A stretch of DNA of 64,000 nucleotides from Calothrix sp. CSU_2_0 (GCA_012034595.1 JAAUPE010000011.1:1-64000); one strand, 5' to 3'; shown: positions 10,165 through 20,033, counted from the first letter of the stretch. Program-made: numbers and translations. Notes: generated by a model from the letters alone, not told the origin.

Positions 10165-12705
10165 TTATTTTGGTATAGGTGCTGATGTACTCCCAGAATC
10201 CTTAATCTGACGCTGGAAGGTAAACTTGCCAGTTCCTTGAGGTAGAACAACAGTTATGGTGTCTTTGTACACCTTGATATCCGTCTTAGTACCATTAGAA
10301 GCAGTTGTGACAGAAGGATTTGTACCTACCGCAGAACCATTACCAGTTCCGTTGTACACCGAGTCTATGGTACTATCAAACCAATTATTCCCATTTGCGA
10401 TCGCTCCATCTTCAGTAATCACCAAATCCTTGGCAGGTAAAACCACATTATCAACACCACCGCCAAAAGAAATATTGGTATAGGTAATTTGATACTCAAT
10501 AATGCGTCCAGGTTTGGCAGATGCATCTAAAGTTGCTCCATCTTCGCTAAAACCAACTACTTCGGTTGTGCGATCGCTTTCTAGTATTCGTGCTTTTTTG
10601 ACTAACTGGAGATAATTCGTATACAACCTGTCAATCGTAATATTGCTGGGTTCACTCCCATAACCAGGAGTACCATCATCCACAAACGCAACTATCTTCA
10701 CTGGATAACTTTGCAACTGTGGTACATCACCAGGTAAATTAATTTCCACCGTATAATTTAGCAAACCACCAGCGACAACGCTCACTTTGATGGGAGTATT
10801 TCCAGCCTTCAGAACTAAAGTACCATTTGAGGATTCATAAACCGCAGTTTTTCCATCTGCTGTAATTGTAATGGTAGTACCATCCGGTAATTGCTTGTCG
10901 GTTAATTTGAGTTCTGTAGTATCAAACAGTTTTGGCTCTAGGGTAATTTCCTCGGTGTCACTGCTGGTATTTTGAGCGGTATTATTAAAGATAGTTGCCT
11001 TTGTTTCAACATCAGTCAATAAGTCTGTTGGCTTCTTATTGGCAGGTACAACCAGGGATTTATTGGTAAAATCGTGGTCGTTATCAGCATTACCAGTGGG
11101 GTTACTACTATCAACTGGACCAATTGCCTCTGGTTTTTTATCTGGACCATTGAGAGGTGCGATCGCAAATTTATAGAGTGTGACTTCACCACCAATTGTC
11201 TTGGTTCCATTGTCATTCGGACCACTTCCCCCGTTAGTACCTTGATTCGTGTCATTGGCAGTTGGATTGCTTCCTTTCCCAGAATCCACACCATCCTTAT
11301 TAATATTGGCAACACCATCGGTAATACCACCTTCGTCACCTGTTTTACCATTAGGATTGATTTCACCTAAACCATTGTTGGGGGTTTGGTCTCCCGATTC
11401 ATCATACACAAGTTGCTTTGGTTCCCCTGGTTGAGATTGACCGAAAACTTGAGCAATGTTAGCAATTTGTCCACCTGTGAAACCATCAGGGGTGACAGTG
11501 AAGGTAAAGTCTTTGTATGTAGCTTTTGCGAGTCCTGCGGTTGCAGTTGTTTTGTAGATGAAACCAACTCTTGTAGCTTTAGTAGTTCCAGAAAAGGGAA
11601 ATTTTTTCCACTCTGCTTGGTGGGCAGGTGTTAATTCTGAGGTTGTGGTGTAGACAGGTATCCAATCGTTGGATGGTGCAGTTGGAGTTGCCGAACCAAG
11701 TTTCATCTTGTTAGGAATTGCATCTGATACCAATACATAAGATTCAGTGGTATCCCCATCCACACTAAGCTTAGTACCATAAAGTTCCGATGCAGATACT
11801 CCGGCAATTGATGTTGAATTCTCTACCCGTAGAGCTAGTTTATAGGTAAGGATATCGTCAGTGAAAATTGAGGTACTATTCTTATCATAATTAGAGATAG
11901 CCTTGAGGATAGTCGCAAAAGCTTGTTTGCGATCGCCTACAGTAATTATCTCATTACTATTTTTAGCACCAGTTGTATCCATTGCTTCTTTTTCGTCTGG
12001 TGTGGTGGTATTATTCTCACCACCTTTACCATTGGCGTTATCTACCGTGTAAACGTCTCCTCCATCTTTTACTAGTTTTTCGTTTTGCTGGTTATCTGTA
12101 CTGGTTTTACCTAAGGAAACTTTTAAGGTATCTCCTGTATTTGCAGAATCTAATACTTTGATGGGGACAATAACTCGAACTTTCCCACCAGGAACAATTG
12201 AACCGTCGGTTTCACCAAAAAAGGATGTATCTCCAGTTGCGATTCCTCCTACAGGTAAGTCTTTGGTGACACCATTAATCACAACTTGAATTTTTTTAGT
12301 TGGATCGACTGTAAATGATGTGGTGACATTACCATCTTTATCTTTGAGGGTGACAATATCGGGTATAAAAAACTGGGTAGGGTCATTACCTATATTGGTG
12401 ATTTCAAATTCAACGTTGAGTGTATCACCTGCATTGGGTTTTATATTGGTTGGTGGTTGTGCGGTTATGTTAATACCTGCTACTTCGGCAACGTTGATGA
12501 TTACTTCGTTAGATGTGGTGTTATAAATCTTGGGTTTACCGTCTTCTATCGTCCCATCACTGAATTCTCCGGTTGCAGTGTTCTTGATTGCACTTCCGGC
12601 TGTAACTCCTTCTGCGTGTAGAGGTGATGCAATTTGTAATGTACTACTAATTACCAATGTCACTGCTAAAAGTTGATGTAAATGATAGTGCTGATAATTC
12701 TTCAT
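10165..12705 (-). CDS. Large secreted beta-repeat (DUF11-like) surface protein
   Basis: An 846-residue protein with a signal peptide (LLAVTLVISSTLQIASPLHA, about residues 12-31). The rest is Thr/Asn/Gly-rich beta sequence. DUF11-like segments occur near residues 80-200 and in the C-terminal 150 residues (PGRIIEYQITYTN). A low-complexity Asn/Gly/Asp linker lies around residues 440-510, with many Asp-rich stretches that could bind calcium. It is the first gene of the minus-strand series and has a long AT-rich upstream region. It is a cell-surface or sheath protein by composition; specific function not recognisable. Confidence 0.75.
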   Translation of the reverse strand: MKNYQHYHLHQLLAVTLVISSTLQIASPLHAEGVTAGSAIKNTATGEFSDGTIEDGKPKIYNTTSNEVIINVAEVAGINITAQPPTNIKPNAGDTLNVEFEITNIGNDPTQFFIPDIVTLKDKDGNVTTSFTVDPTKKIQVVINGVTKDLPVGGIATGDTSFFGETDGSIVPGGKVRVIVPIKVLDSANTGDTLKVSLGKTSTDNQQNEKLVKDGGDVYTVDNANGKGGENNTTTPDEKEAMDTTGAKNSNEIITVGDRKQAFATILKAISNYDKNSTSIFTDDILTYKLALRVENSTSIAGVSASELYGTKLSVDGDTTESYVLVSDAIPNKMKLGSATPTAPSNDWIPVYTTTSELTPAHQAEWKKFPFSGTTKATRVGFIYKTTATAGLAKATYKDFTFTVTPDGFTGGQIANIAQVFGQSQPGEPKQLVYDESGDQTPNNGLGEINPNGKTGDEGGITDGVANINKDGVDSGKGSNPTANDTNQGTNGGSGPNDNGTKTIGGEVTLYKFAIAPLNGPDKKPEAIGPVDSSNPTGNADNDHDFTNKSLVVPANKKPTDLLTDVETKATIFNNTAQNTSSDTEEITLEPKLFDTTELKLTDKQLPDGTTITITADGKTAVYESSNGTLVLKAGNTPIKVSVVAGGLLNYTVEINLPGDVPQLQSYPVKIVAFVDDGTPGYGSEPSNITIDRLYTNYLQLVKKARILESDRTTEVVGFSEDGATLDASAKPGRIIEYQITYTNISFGGGVDNVVLPAKDLVITEDGAIANGNNWFDSTIDSVYNGTGNGSAVGTNPSVTTASNGTKTDIKVYKDTITVVLPQGTGKFTFQRQIKDSGSTSAPIPK

Positions 12706-13548
12706 TTTATTTTGTGGACTTTGTAATATGGTAATTTTGCTTGTGGAAAATATTTTTGCTAAAAAATAGGGTTTTAGTACTTGAACTAAAAGTAGTTATT
12801 TGTTTGTATATTTAACATTCCCTAAAATCAACATATTATTATCATCAGTTTCGGAAATAATCCGGATGGTTATTGTTTGTGATAATCAGTTTTGCTTACG
12901 TGTTATTCCTGATGCTCATCTATAGTCTGATTAATCAGATGAATGAAATGGTTGTGATTATGTCTCTAAGCCGAAACTCTTATCTAGCCTGGAAACTGGG
13001 AACCATTCAGGGTAAGGGCTGTGTTTTAACTTAGTGCCATTTGCCTCTAAGCTTTATTTCTACTTAAATATTTGAATATTTTTAATCTCTTAAAATAGTT
13101 AGTTGTGATAGTAAATATACTCGCATCAGTAGAGAAAAATAGTTATTTTTACTGAGAAAATTTATATTTTTGGTATTGATATAAGCTATTGAATGTTTGT
13201 TTTAAATTGAAAAAATAGTTTGTTTTGTTTGGTTTTGAGTATATGAAAATTGATTTTTAAAAATCTAATAGTTTACATATTTAGATAACAAAACTTATTC
13301 GCATTTGCAAAGTCTATATTTAATTTTTAATAAATTCAATGATTTTACTGAAGACAAATAATATTTTAATTTGTTAATGATTTGCTTGTTAACAATCTAT
13401 TAATCGAGCAAGCACAATTATTCGCGGTGGGTAACGCTACGATAATCTGATTAGGTAAATCAATATGTTTCTTGTAACGTGACATACCCTACTTACTTGT
13501 ATTTTAAAATTTAAAAAAATAAAACCAAATTCCTGTTTTTATATTCCT
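12706..13548. other. 843-bp AT-rich upstream region with a GC-richer core
   Basis: No coding region is supported. It is the leader and promoter region of the 846-residue surface-protein gene (minus strand). A less AT-rich block at about 12925-13050 contains a CTGATTAATCAG palindrome (12927-12938) and a repeated CTCTAAGC. It could be a structured leader or an old repeat; I match it to no known riboswitch. Confidence 0.5.
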
Positions 13549-13938
13549 TTAAATACTTTGTATCTTACTAATATTTGCTTCCCAATTTTTACCATCAAAC
13601 CTGACTATTTCAAAATTAGAAATAACATCTCCATCTAAGCAACGTACATTCACATCGATACAATCAGGATGACTACGAGGAATATAAAATGAGTGAATCC
13701 CGCAAATGCTGCAAAATTTGTGCTGGGCAATGCCTGTATTAAATGTGTAAGTCTGTAATATATCTTCACCCTGTAATAATGTAAACTTTTCCCGCTTCAC
13801 AATTAGATGTAAAAACCCTTTTTTACTGCAAATAGAGCAATTACAATCATCGACTTTGTGATTTTCTACTTCTACTCGAAAGCGTACTGCACCGCAGTGA
13901 CAACCACCTTCGTATTTAACTGGAGCATGAATTTCCAT
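13549..13938 (-). CDS. GFA / CENP-V-fold zinc protein
   Basis: A 129-residue single-domain protein of the glutathione-dependent formaldehyde-activating (GFA) family. The zinc-binding cysteines are visible: GGCHCGAVRF near residues 11-20, DCNCSICSKKG near 32-42, and FCSICGIHSFY near 95-105. The length is normal for the family. Most members have no proven substrate, so the formaldehyde-glutathione reaction should not be assumed. It is a single gene; the ATG at 13938 follows directly from the family start. Confidence 0.85.
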   Translation of the reverse strand: MEIHAPVKYEGGCHCGAVRFRVEVENHKVDDCNCSICSKKGFLHLIVKREKFTLLQGEDILQTYTFNTGIAQHKFCSICGIHSFYIPRSHPDCIDVNVRCLDGDVISNFEIVRFDGKNWEANISKIQSI

Positions 13939-14051
13939 AATAATTTTATTTGCAATTTAGAAAATTAGGGATTCATTTTAGTGTATTTCCGTTATTGTGA
14001 CGTAAGGGAGCAATCCCAAAACCTTGATTTTCCCGACAGATTGGGTAAGTC

Positions 14052-14807
14052 TTATTCTAATTTTAGAACACGATACTGCACCCCTGTTTCAAAAATTCTA
14101 ATGCCTCCTCCCTCCGCAATCGTTTGCCGTAATGCTTCGGGATGAGTGACAGCAACACCAGCTAAATAATCGATTCCCATATTTGCTAAATCTGATAACC
14201 AGGGTACAGTTGGTCCCATTAAGACTAATGTGGCATTTTGCGACAACTCAACCAAACGTGGAAAAGTCTTATTAACAATAGAAGTTGCTGTCAAAAATAC
14301 CCAGTCTGCCTCCGGTAAAAGATACTCACAAGCTGTATCAGGTAAATCTTGGTTATTTGGTTGACGTTCGAGTACAGTCATGTCCGCTTCCCGTTCATAC
14401 TCAGATAATCCAGGATAACGTCCAATTATGACTACTCGTTTTCCCCTAATTAACGGTAAAAAATGCTCAAACACAGCAAGATTTGCCGAACCATTCGGGT
14501 AAAGTGGTTGTGCAGAAGCCAAAAGTGCTGAAGATGGGTTGATAACAGCATTAATTGCTGCCATTGCCACAGTAGCTTCATAACTATTCCAGGATTTTAA
14601 CCAAGGTGCAATATTTGCGATCGCAGTATTTACTAGTGTTCCTGACCAAGGTAATGTCCGGTTTGCTTGTCCTGGACTCATGCACAATCCTATACTTTCT
14701 ACTTGACAAGATGTCCAAGTTAGTCCAATAAGAATTTCCCTTATGACTGCATTTGTCTGGCTTGCTTTTTGTAGTAAATTATAAATTTCCTGTGGTTTTA
14801 CTTTCAT
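14052..14807 (-). CDS. DUF364-type Rossmann-like protein
   Basis: A 251-residue protein. It shows the two features of the DUF364 / putative heavy-metal-chelatase family: an enolase-N-like first part (GLTWTSCQVESIGLCMSPG near residues 28-46) and a Rossmann-like second part (GKRVVIIGRYPGLSEYEREA, then LMGPTVPWLSDLANMGIDYLAG). Family members are linked to metal or anaerobic metabolism, but no reaction is established. The neighbouring GFA gene points the same way, but the 113-bp gap does not prove an operon. Confidence 0.75.
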   Translation of the reverse strand: MKVKPQEIYNLLQKASQTNAVIREILIGLTWTSCQVESIGLCMSPGQANRTLPWSGTLVNTAIANIAPWLKSWNSYEATVAMAAINAVINPSSALLASAQPLYPNGSANLAVFEHFLPLIRGKRVVIIGRYPGLSEYEREADMTVLERQPNNQDLPDTACEYLLPEADWVFLTATSIVNKTFPRLVELSQNATLVLMGPTVPWLSDLANMGIDYLAGVAVTHPEALRQTIAEGGGIRIFETGVQYRVLKLE

Positions 14808-14967
14808 TGTTAAGTTCCTGACTGCTTGTGGTTACAGTAACAGGATTACTCCTTAGTTCCAGTCAACGATGAACAAGACCATTTTTGTATTTTTATTTCG
14901 ATGCAACGTAAAACAATAAGTAGTGATGCAAAAATATTTATACATCTCGAAAACCCCAAACCCTTGG

Positions 14968-15062
14968 GATTGCTACTCTACCCTTCGGGAACCCTCTACC
15001 CTGCGGGAAGCGCAGAGCGCAACGAGGGAACGAGAAGACAGGGAGTGTCTACCTTACGTCGC
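14968..15062. repeat. 95-bp dispersed repeat, copy A
   Basis: Identical over 95 bp to 31052-31146. It contains short inverted segments (CCCTTCGGGAACCC, CCCTGCGGGAAGCGC). It lies in the intergenic region before topA, and no reading frame is conserved. It resembles the small dispersed repeats common in Nostocales. Confidence 0.85.
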
Positions 15063-15226
15063 AATGACATATATATTTAATTTTGCCTAACCACTTATAT
15101 GCTTCTACAGCATCTCAATTAAAAATCGCTATAGATATATTTGGCAAGAATTGTAACTGAAAGTGAAAAAATCCAAACAACTGTACTATAAAAATTAAGA
15201 AGTCCTTTGTTTTTGATTAAGGTGTC

Positions 15227-17437
15227 ATGGCAAAACGCCTTTTAGTGGTTGAATCTCCTGGTAAAGTGAAAAAGCTCAGTCAAATTCTGGGTGCTGATTG
15301 GATTGTACGCGCTAGCTGCGGTCATATTCGCGAACTTAGTAATGATGGGGAAGATTCCCTGGGGTTTACGATGGATGGTAGCAGTGTTCAATGTCGCTAT
15401 ATCCCTCGTGACCAAAGAGCGAAAGAAACGATTCAAAAACTGAAGGATGCGGTTCGACAGGTTAATGAGGTCATTTTAGCAACCGATCCTGACCGTGAGG
15501 GGGAAACTATTGCTTGGCATTTGAAGGAAGCTTTGAATTTAAAGGATCCAAAACGGGTTGTTTATACTGAAATTACCGAATCTGCTGTGCGTGCGGCTAT
15601 TTCTCATCCAAGAAAGTTAGATGTTAATTTGGTTGGTGCTGGTTTATGTCGGGATTGTTTGGATAAGTTGGTTGGATATAAGGGAAGTCCACTTGTTTGG
15701 GCTTTGAATAATGGTGCTAAAAGTGTTGGTAGGGTTCAGAGTGCGACTTTACATTTAATTTGTCGGAGGGAGAGGGAAATCGTTGCTTTTGTTCCCCAAG
15801 ACTATTGGAGTGTTTGGGTTGATTACGCTGAGGGTTTTCGCGGTTTTTATAAGGGGATTCTCTGTGATGGTGTTGAGGAACCAAAGTCGGAGACGGAAGT
15901 TAATGACGATACTACATATAAAAGTAATGAATCATTAGAATCGACTCGTGTGTTATCGGAAGCTGAAGCTAATCGTTTAGTTGAAGAAGCTAAAAAGCAT
16001 CCACACCAAATTATCAAATATGAGGGAAAAATTACCAGTCGTCAACCACCTCCACCTTTTATTACTTCGACTCTTCAACAAGCTGCTGGTTCGCGATTGA
16101 AGTTTGCTCCTGAAAAGACGATGCAGATAGCACAAAAATTATACGAAGCTGGTCTAATTACTTACATGCGGACGGATTCTGTGATGTTGAGTCCAGAGTT
16201 CTGTGATAGTGTCCGTAAGTGGTTGGAGGAAAATGACCCGGAGAATGTCCCTCCCAAAACTACAAGACATAAAAGTAGTAAAACGGCTCAAGAAGCACAT
16301 GAGGCTGTTCGTCCTACGGATGTTTTCCGTCCTTCTGCTCATTTACGAATTGAGTTATCGACGGATGAATTTAATTTATATGTTTTAATTTGGAAGCGGG
16401 CTGTTGCTTCTTTATGTCGTCCTGCCCAGTTACGCAAAACTCTTGTAATTACCCAATCTGGTCAAATTTTGTGGCAAGCTAGGGGTCAGGTGGTGGAGTT
16501 TTTTGGTTATGCTAAATATTGGTTAAATTTGAGTAAGGATGCGCTTCTACCTAATTTGCAGCAGGGACAAATGCTGAGTTTGGCAGATTCAGGACATGAA
16601 AAGAAGCAAACTCAACCTCCTCCTCGTTATAGTGAACCGAAGTTGGTGCAGTTGATGGAAAGGAAAGGAATTGGTCGTCCAAGTACTTACTCCCCAACGA
16701 TTGCCACTTTAAAAAAACGGGGTTATGTGGAGCTAATGAAGGATAATCTCAAACCGACTGTTTTAGGTTTGGAGGTTGATGAGTTTTTGCAAAAAGCTTT
16801 ACCCGATTTACTGGAAACTGAATTTACTGCGAAGATGGAAGATGCTTTGGATGCGATCGCATCTGGTAAGCAGCCTTGGCAACAGTATCTCACGAATTGG
16901 AATCAAAGTTATTTTGTTCCGGCTTTGGCTAAGGCGAAAACTGTTCCTGTTGCTGTGTCAAAGGTTAGTAATAGTAGCGATCGCAATTTTGATAAGTCTC
17001 GCACTCGTTGTCCTCAGTGCAATAATCATTTGGTGAAAATTCCCAGTAGCAAGGTAAAGAAGAAGTATTTTTTGAAGTGTGTAAGTGGATGTGAGAATGT
17101 GGTGTTGTTTTGGAGTGAATACAGCAAAAGTTGGGAAGCTCCTCGTTCTCAATCTGCCAAAGAAAAGGATATTAGTCCCGAAAAGTCGAAAACTAGTCCA
17201 ACTACTTTAACTACATTTCCCTGTCCTGTATGTAAGAAGTCTCTGGAGGAATATTGTTACACCAAAGATGGGCAGGATAAGAAGTTGTTACGCTGTTCTG
17301 ATTCTAAATCTCGAATTGATGCTAAACACAAGGATGTTGCTTTTTTCTATACTGCGAAGGGGTGGTGGAGTCCTAAGTTTGGTAATCTTGAGGTGACATC
17401 TGGTAAGGGTTTGAAGAAGAAGTCGGGTAAAAAATAA
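15227..17437 (+). CDS. topA: Type IA DNA topoisomerase
   Basis: Relaxes negatively supercoiled DNA by single-strand passage. The Toprim domain occupies about the first 140 residues (VVESPGKVKKL and the metal-binding DPDREGETIAWH). The catalytic tyrosine is Tyr313 in ITYMRTDSV. RKGIGRPSTYSPTI around residue 485 is the conserved central motif. The C-terminus carries two Cys-rich zinc-ribbon-like repeats (CPQCNNHL..CVSGC and CPVCKKSL..LRCSD) and a basic tail. At 736 residues it is on the short side for a chromosomal cyanobacterial TopA. It sits next to parA and an integrase, so it could be an accessory or plasmid-type copy rather than the housekeeping enzyme; the window cannot decide. Confidence 0.92.
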   Translation: MAKRLLVVESPGKVKKLSQILGADWIVRASCGHIRELSNDGEDSLGFTMDGSSVQCRYIPRDQRAKETIQKLKDAVRQVNEVILATDPDREGETIAWHLKEALNLKDPKRVVYTEITESAVRAAISHPRKLDVNLVGAGLCRDCLDKLVGYKGSPLVWALNNGAKSVGRVQSATLHLICRREREIVAFVPQDYWSVWVDYAEGFRGFYKGILCDGVEEPKSETEVNDDTTYKSNESLESTRVLSEAEANRLVEEAKKHPHQIIKYEGKITSRQPPPPFITSTLQQAAGSRLKFAPEKTMQIAQKLYEAGLITYMRTDSVMLSPEFCDSVRKWLEENDPENVPPKTTRHKSSKTAQEAHEAVRPTDVFRPSAHLRIELSTDEFNLYVLIWKRAVASLCRPAQLRKTLVITQSGQILWQARGQVVEFFGYAKYWLNLSKDALLPNLQQGQMLSLADSGHEKKQTQPPPRYSEPKLVQLMERKGIGRPSTYSPTIATLKKRGYVELMKDNLKPTVLGLEVDEFLQKALPDLLETEFTAKMEDALDAIASGKQPWQQYLTNWNQSYFVPALAKAKTVPVAVSKVSNSSDRNFDKSRTRCPQCNNHLVKIPSSKVKKKYFLKCVSGCENVVLFWSEYSKSWEAPRSQSAKEKDISPEKSKTSPTTLTTFPCPVCKKSLEEYCYTKDGQDKKLLRCSDSKSRIDAKHKDVAFFYTAKGWWSPKFGNLEVTSGKGLKKKSGKK

Positions 17438-17443
17438 AATACT

Positions 17444-17486
17444 TTCTTTCACTCAGGTAGAAAGTGATGACTTTTTCTTTTTATCT
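17444..17486 (+). terminator. Probable topA terminator
   Basis: A 7-bp stem (ACTTTCT ... AGAAAGT) shortly after the topA stop codon is followed by a T-rich stretch (gactttttctttttatc). The stem is weak but well placed. Confidence 0.5.
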
Positions 17487-17602
17487 CTCTGTTTTTTATT
17501 TTTTCATCGTCTTTTTGAGGTGCGATCGCAATTTTTCCCTATTTATTTTTGAAGATTGCTACGTATATTAAATAATATAACACTAAATATTGATATATAA
17601 AT

Positions 17603-17734
17603 CATTTAACTATGCTCTATTCACACACTAATTAAATTGACATTTAAGTGTCTCAGCATTTAAAAATTCAAATGTTTAATATGATTTGGAATAAAGTTTA
17701 AACATTTAGATGCTATTAATCATTTAAACATCTA
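17603..17734. repeat. Iteron-like CATTTAA(ACATCTA) repeats upstream of parA
   Basis: At least six copies of CATTTAA or its complement occur in about 130 bp: 17603, 17641, 17657, 17670 (AAATGTTTAA), 17696 (GTTTAAACATTTAGATG) and 17721 (CATTTAAACATCTA). The same words recur after the integrase (21757-21880) and at 22871-22916. Clustered words before parA suggest partition or regulator binding sites or plasmid-type iterons. Confidence 0.6.
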
Positions 17735-17783
17735 TATATTAAGTACAAAACCTGATATTATTTCTCAAAATTCTGTAAAAACT

Positions 17784-18374
17784 ATGATTGTGACGGTAGC
17801 AGCGTTTAAAGGTGGGGTTGGGAAATCTACAACTGCACTGCATTTGGCTACATACTTGCAAACAAAGGCTGATACCCTACTAGTGGACGGTGATTTAAAT
17901 CGTAGTGCGTTGGATTGGTCGAATAGGGGCAGTTTACCTTTTAAAGTGGCTGATGAAGAAGAGGCTATTAGTTTAGCCAAGCTTTATGAGCATATTGTTA
18001 TTGATACGCCATCTCGTCCAAAGACTGATGAACTCAAGAAGTTGGCACGAGGTTGCGATTTTTTAGTTATTCCTACCACACCAGATGCGATCGCATTGGC
18101 AGCGACTCTAAAAATGGTTAATGAGTTGCAGGGTGTGAGGGTTAATTACCGTATTCTCTTAACTCTTGTGCCACCTTATCCGAATAAAGCTGGTGAGGAG
18201 GCTAGGGAGACTTTAGAAAGTGCTGGATTACCTATATTTAAGACGGCTATAAGACGCTTGACGGTGTTTCAACATGCGGCTTTGGAGGGTGTGCCAGTAA
18301 ATGGGGTTAAGGATGCTTACGCGCAAATTGCATGGCGTGGTTATGTTGAGGTGGGTAAGGAGATGTTGTCTTAA
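17784..18374 (+). CDS. parA: ParA-family partition ATPase
   Basis: A 196-residue deviant-Walker ATPase, close to small plasmid ParA/ParF length. The Walker A is KGGVGKST (residues 9-16), Walker A' is VDGDLNRSALDW (about 37-48), and Walker B is IVIDTPSRP (about 71-79). There is no N-terminal DNA-binding domain. No ParB gene is adjacent; the small protein at 18929-19192 has the size and features of a ribbon-helix-helix partner. The repeats upstream fit a partition or autoregulation site. It would move or tether a replicon or element over the nucleoid. Confidence 0.88.
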   Translation: MIVTVAAFKGGVGKSTTALHLATYLQTKADTLLVDGDLNRSALDWSNRGSLPFKVADEEEAISLAKLYEHIVIDTPSRPKTDELKKLARGCDFLVIPTTPDAIALAATLKMVNELQGVRVNYRILLTLVPPYPNKAGEEARETLESAGLPIFKTAIRRLTVFQHAALEGVPVNGVKDAYAQIAWRGYVEVGKEMLS

Positions 18375-18464
18375 TAGTCAGGAGTCAGAAATCAGGTGTC
18401 AGGATAATTAAGTTTCAAAAGTTAAATTGTTATTTTAATTAAGGAGTAAAGAATTACTGTCACT

Positions 18465-18489
18465 AACCCAGGGCTAAAGCCACTGGGTT
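18465..18489. repeat. Stable hairpin downstream of parA
   Basis: AACCCAG-GGC-TAAA-GCC-A-CTGGGTT forms a 10-bp stem with a tetraloop. No T-run follows, so it is not a classical terminator. Its position about 75 bp before the IscB-like remnant would suit a subterminal hairpin of an IS200/IS605-type element; this is tentative. Confidence 0.5.
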
Positions 18490-18564
18490 TGCAAGAGGGG
18501 AAATAACCACTTCCCTGAATCAGGTTAAACAAGTGTCTAGCTAATTAAACTGAATTGTCTGTGC

Positions 18565-18903
18565 ATGGTATCCCAAAACACCCAATTAATTGAAATTGTC
18601 CCATTAGAATTTCATCGTCGCCAACTTCATCGCTTACAGCACTCTGTTGGGCATATCCGTCCCAGGTATGGCGGAACAATTAGCGCTGGGTTCAAGCGTG
18701 GTTCAGTGGTAAAACATCTAAAGCATGGCTTCTGTTATGTAGGTGGTTGGCAAGAATCGCCAACTAAAAAATATCCAAACAGAAAAACAATTAGCTTGCA
18801 CAGTCTTGGAACTGGTAAGCGATTCACACAAAATGCGACCCCCAAAGATTGCATTTTTAGAACTTACGGCTCATGGAGAATATCCAAGCCGTGTTTCCTC
18901 TAA
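18565..18903 (+). pseudogene. C-terminal remnant of an IscB-like (RRXRR/HNH) protein
   Basis: A 112-codon open frame. Its phrases RRQLHRLQ, RYGGTISAGFKRGSVVKH, YVGGW and ISLHSLGTGKRFTQNA resemble, from memory, the C-terminal part of RRXRR/IscB-type RNA-guided nucleases encoded by IS200/IS605-related elements. The RuvC and HNH parts are missing: an in-frame stop at 18538 closes the frame, and the upstream sequence shows no continuation. It is most likely a decayed insertion, not an expressed gene. A +1-frame reading from 18743 overlaps it and is not supported. Confidence 0.45.
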
Positions 18904-18928
18904 GTTTCCACACATCCCACGAGGTTTT

Positions 18929-19192
18929 ATGAGTACGAAGAAGAAAACTAGTCGTTTTGATGATTTGATTGATGCTGCTCGTAGTCGTCAACAACGTGAT
19001 GAGTTACCATCTACGGAAGCAAAGTTAGATGCTAAAAGTAAAAGTACTGACCCTAACTATATCCGAACAACTGTTTATTTGCCGAAGCAATTACACAAAA
19101 GAATGAAAGCTACTGCATTGTCTCAAGATAAGCAAATGAGTGATGTTATTGCAGAATTAGTTGAACAGTGGTTGTTGAATCAACAAAGTTAA
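18929..19192 (+). CDS. Small ribbon-helix-helix-like protein, probable ParA partner
   Basis: An 87-residue protein. The basic N-terminus (STKKKTSRFDDLIDAARSR) is followed by a linker and a C-terminal ribbon-helix-helix-like segment (IRTTVYLPKQLHKRMKATAL, then MSDVIAELVEQWL). The ATG at 18929 is preferred because a CGAGG ribosome-binding site lies just upstream, whereas the longer frame to 18743 runs through the IscB-like remnant. It may act as the centromere-binding or repressor partner of ParA and bind the clustered repeats; this is inferred from gene order. Confidence 0.7.
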   Translation: MSTKKKTSRFDDLIDAARSRQQRDELPSTEAKLDAKSKSTDPNYIRTTVYLPKQLHKRMKATALSQDKQMSDVIAELVEQWLLNQQS

Positions 19193-19352
19193 TTATTAAT
19201 GGTTAATCGTTAATAGCTATTAATTGGTAATGTACTTTTAGTTCACTTAATTTTTTAAGTTAAAGTGTGCTTAGACATCAATATATTTTGAACTAATTTT
19301 ATGTTTACTACCTTCCAATTATTCCTATTAACTATTAACCACTAATTACTAA

Positions 19353-20033
19353 CTAAAGTGCAATTTCCTCACCCTTTTCGGTAAAGCGAACATCTTTAAT
19401 CTTCCATTGACTATTGCTTGTCAAAGTTTTGCGAAGACTGCCAAATAAAGCGAATTGTTCGCAACTTGAAAGTGAAGTTAATATGCGTTTGGAATTTGGA
19501 GATAGACGTAAATCAACGGTGGCAATACCGTTTTTAACGTTGACACGATATCCAGAAAGGCTAAAATCCCCATTATCCCGTCCTTCTAGTATCTTACCCA
19601 CCGCACCTGCTAGGGGTTCTTGTACGGAAACTGGAGTTTTTTGAGCGACTAGTTCTTGACATTCGGCATCGCTAGTATAGACTGTTACATCTGTTGTTTT
19701 ACCCCCAGGTGTTTCGGTAGTAGAAGGAATTTTGTTGTATGCGATCGCATTTTTAGTTGGTTTTGCTTCGCTTTGGTTTATCTTTTCCCGTAACTTAGCT
19801 ACACTTGGTGATGGATTTGGGGATGGGGTAGTTTTAATTTCTGGTGCTTCATTGGTTGGTGTTGGAGAAGATGTGGGTGTGCTGGGTGCAAATGCCGCAA
19901 TACTTGGTGTTGCTGTCGCTTCAGGGGTTGAACTACCGTTATTATTTGCGGTAGGGTTAGATGCACAGCTGCTGATAGCAACTGCAATGACTGCAATAAC
20001 CAAGGGGAATATATACTTTTTCTCTGTATTCAT
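19353..20033 (-). CDS. GerMN-like lipoprotein
   Basis: A 226-residue lipoprotein. The signal peptide contains a lipobox (AISSC, Cys at about residue 23) and is followed by about 90 residues of Pro/Thr/Ser-rich linker. The C-terminal domain (about residues 110-226) has the GerMN pattern: VYTSDAECQELV, then YRVNVKNGIATVDL, then SSCEQFALFGSLRKTL. GerMN domains occur in cyanobacterial envelope proteins with unclear function. It converges with the ribbon-helix-helix-like gene. The start at 20033 gives a good signal peptide. Confidence 0.65.
   Translation of the reverse strand: MNTEKKYIFPLVIAVIAVAISSCASNPTANNNGSSTPEATATPSIAAFAPSTPTSSPTPTNEAPEIKTTPSPNPSPSVAKLREKINQSEAKPTKNAIAYNKIPSTTETPGGKTTDVTVYTSDAECQELVAQKTPVSVQEPLAGAVGKILEGRDNGDFSLSGYRVNVKNGIATVDLRLSPNSKRILTSLSSCEQFALFGSLRKTLTSNSQWKIKDVRFTEKGEEIAL

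Noticed and set aside
12925-13050. A riboswitch in the leader of the 846-residue gene
   Set aside because: I find no consensus of cobalamin, c-di-GMP or glutamine riboswitches; only short palindromes are visible.
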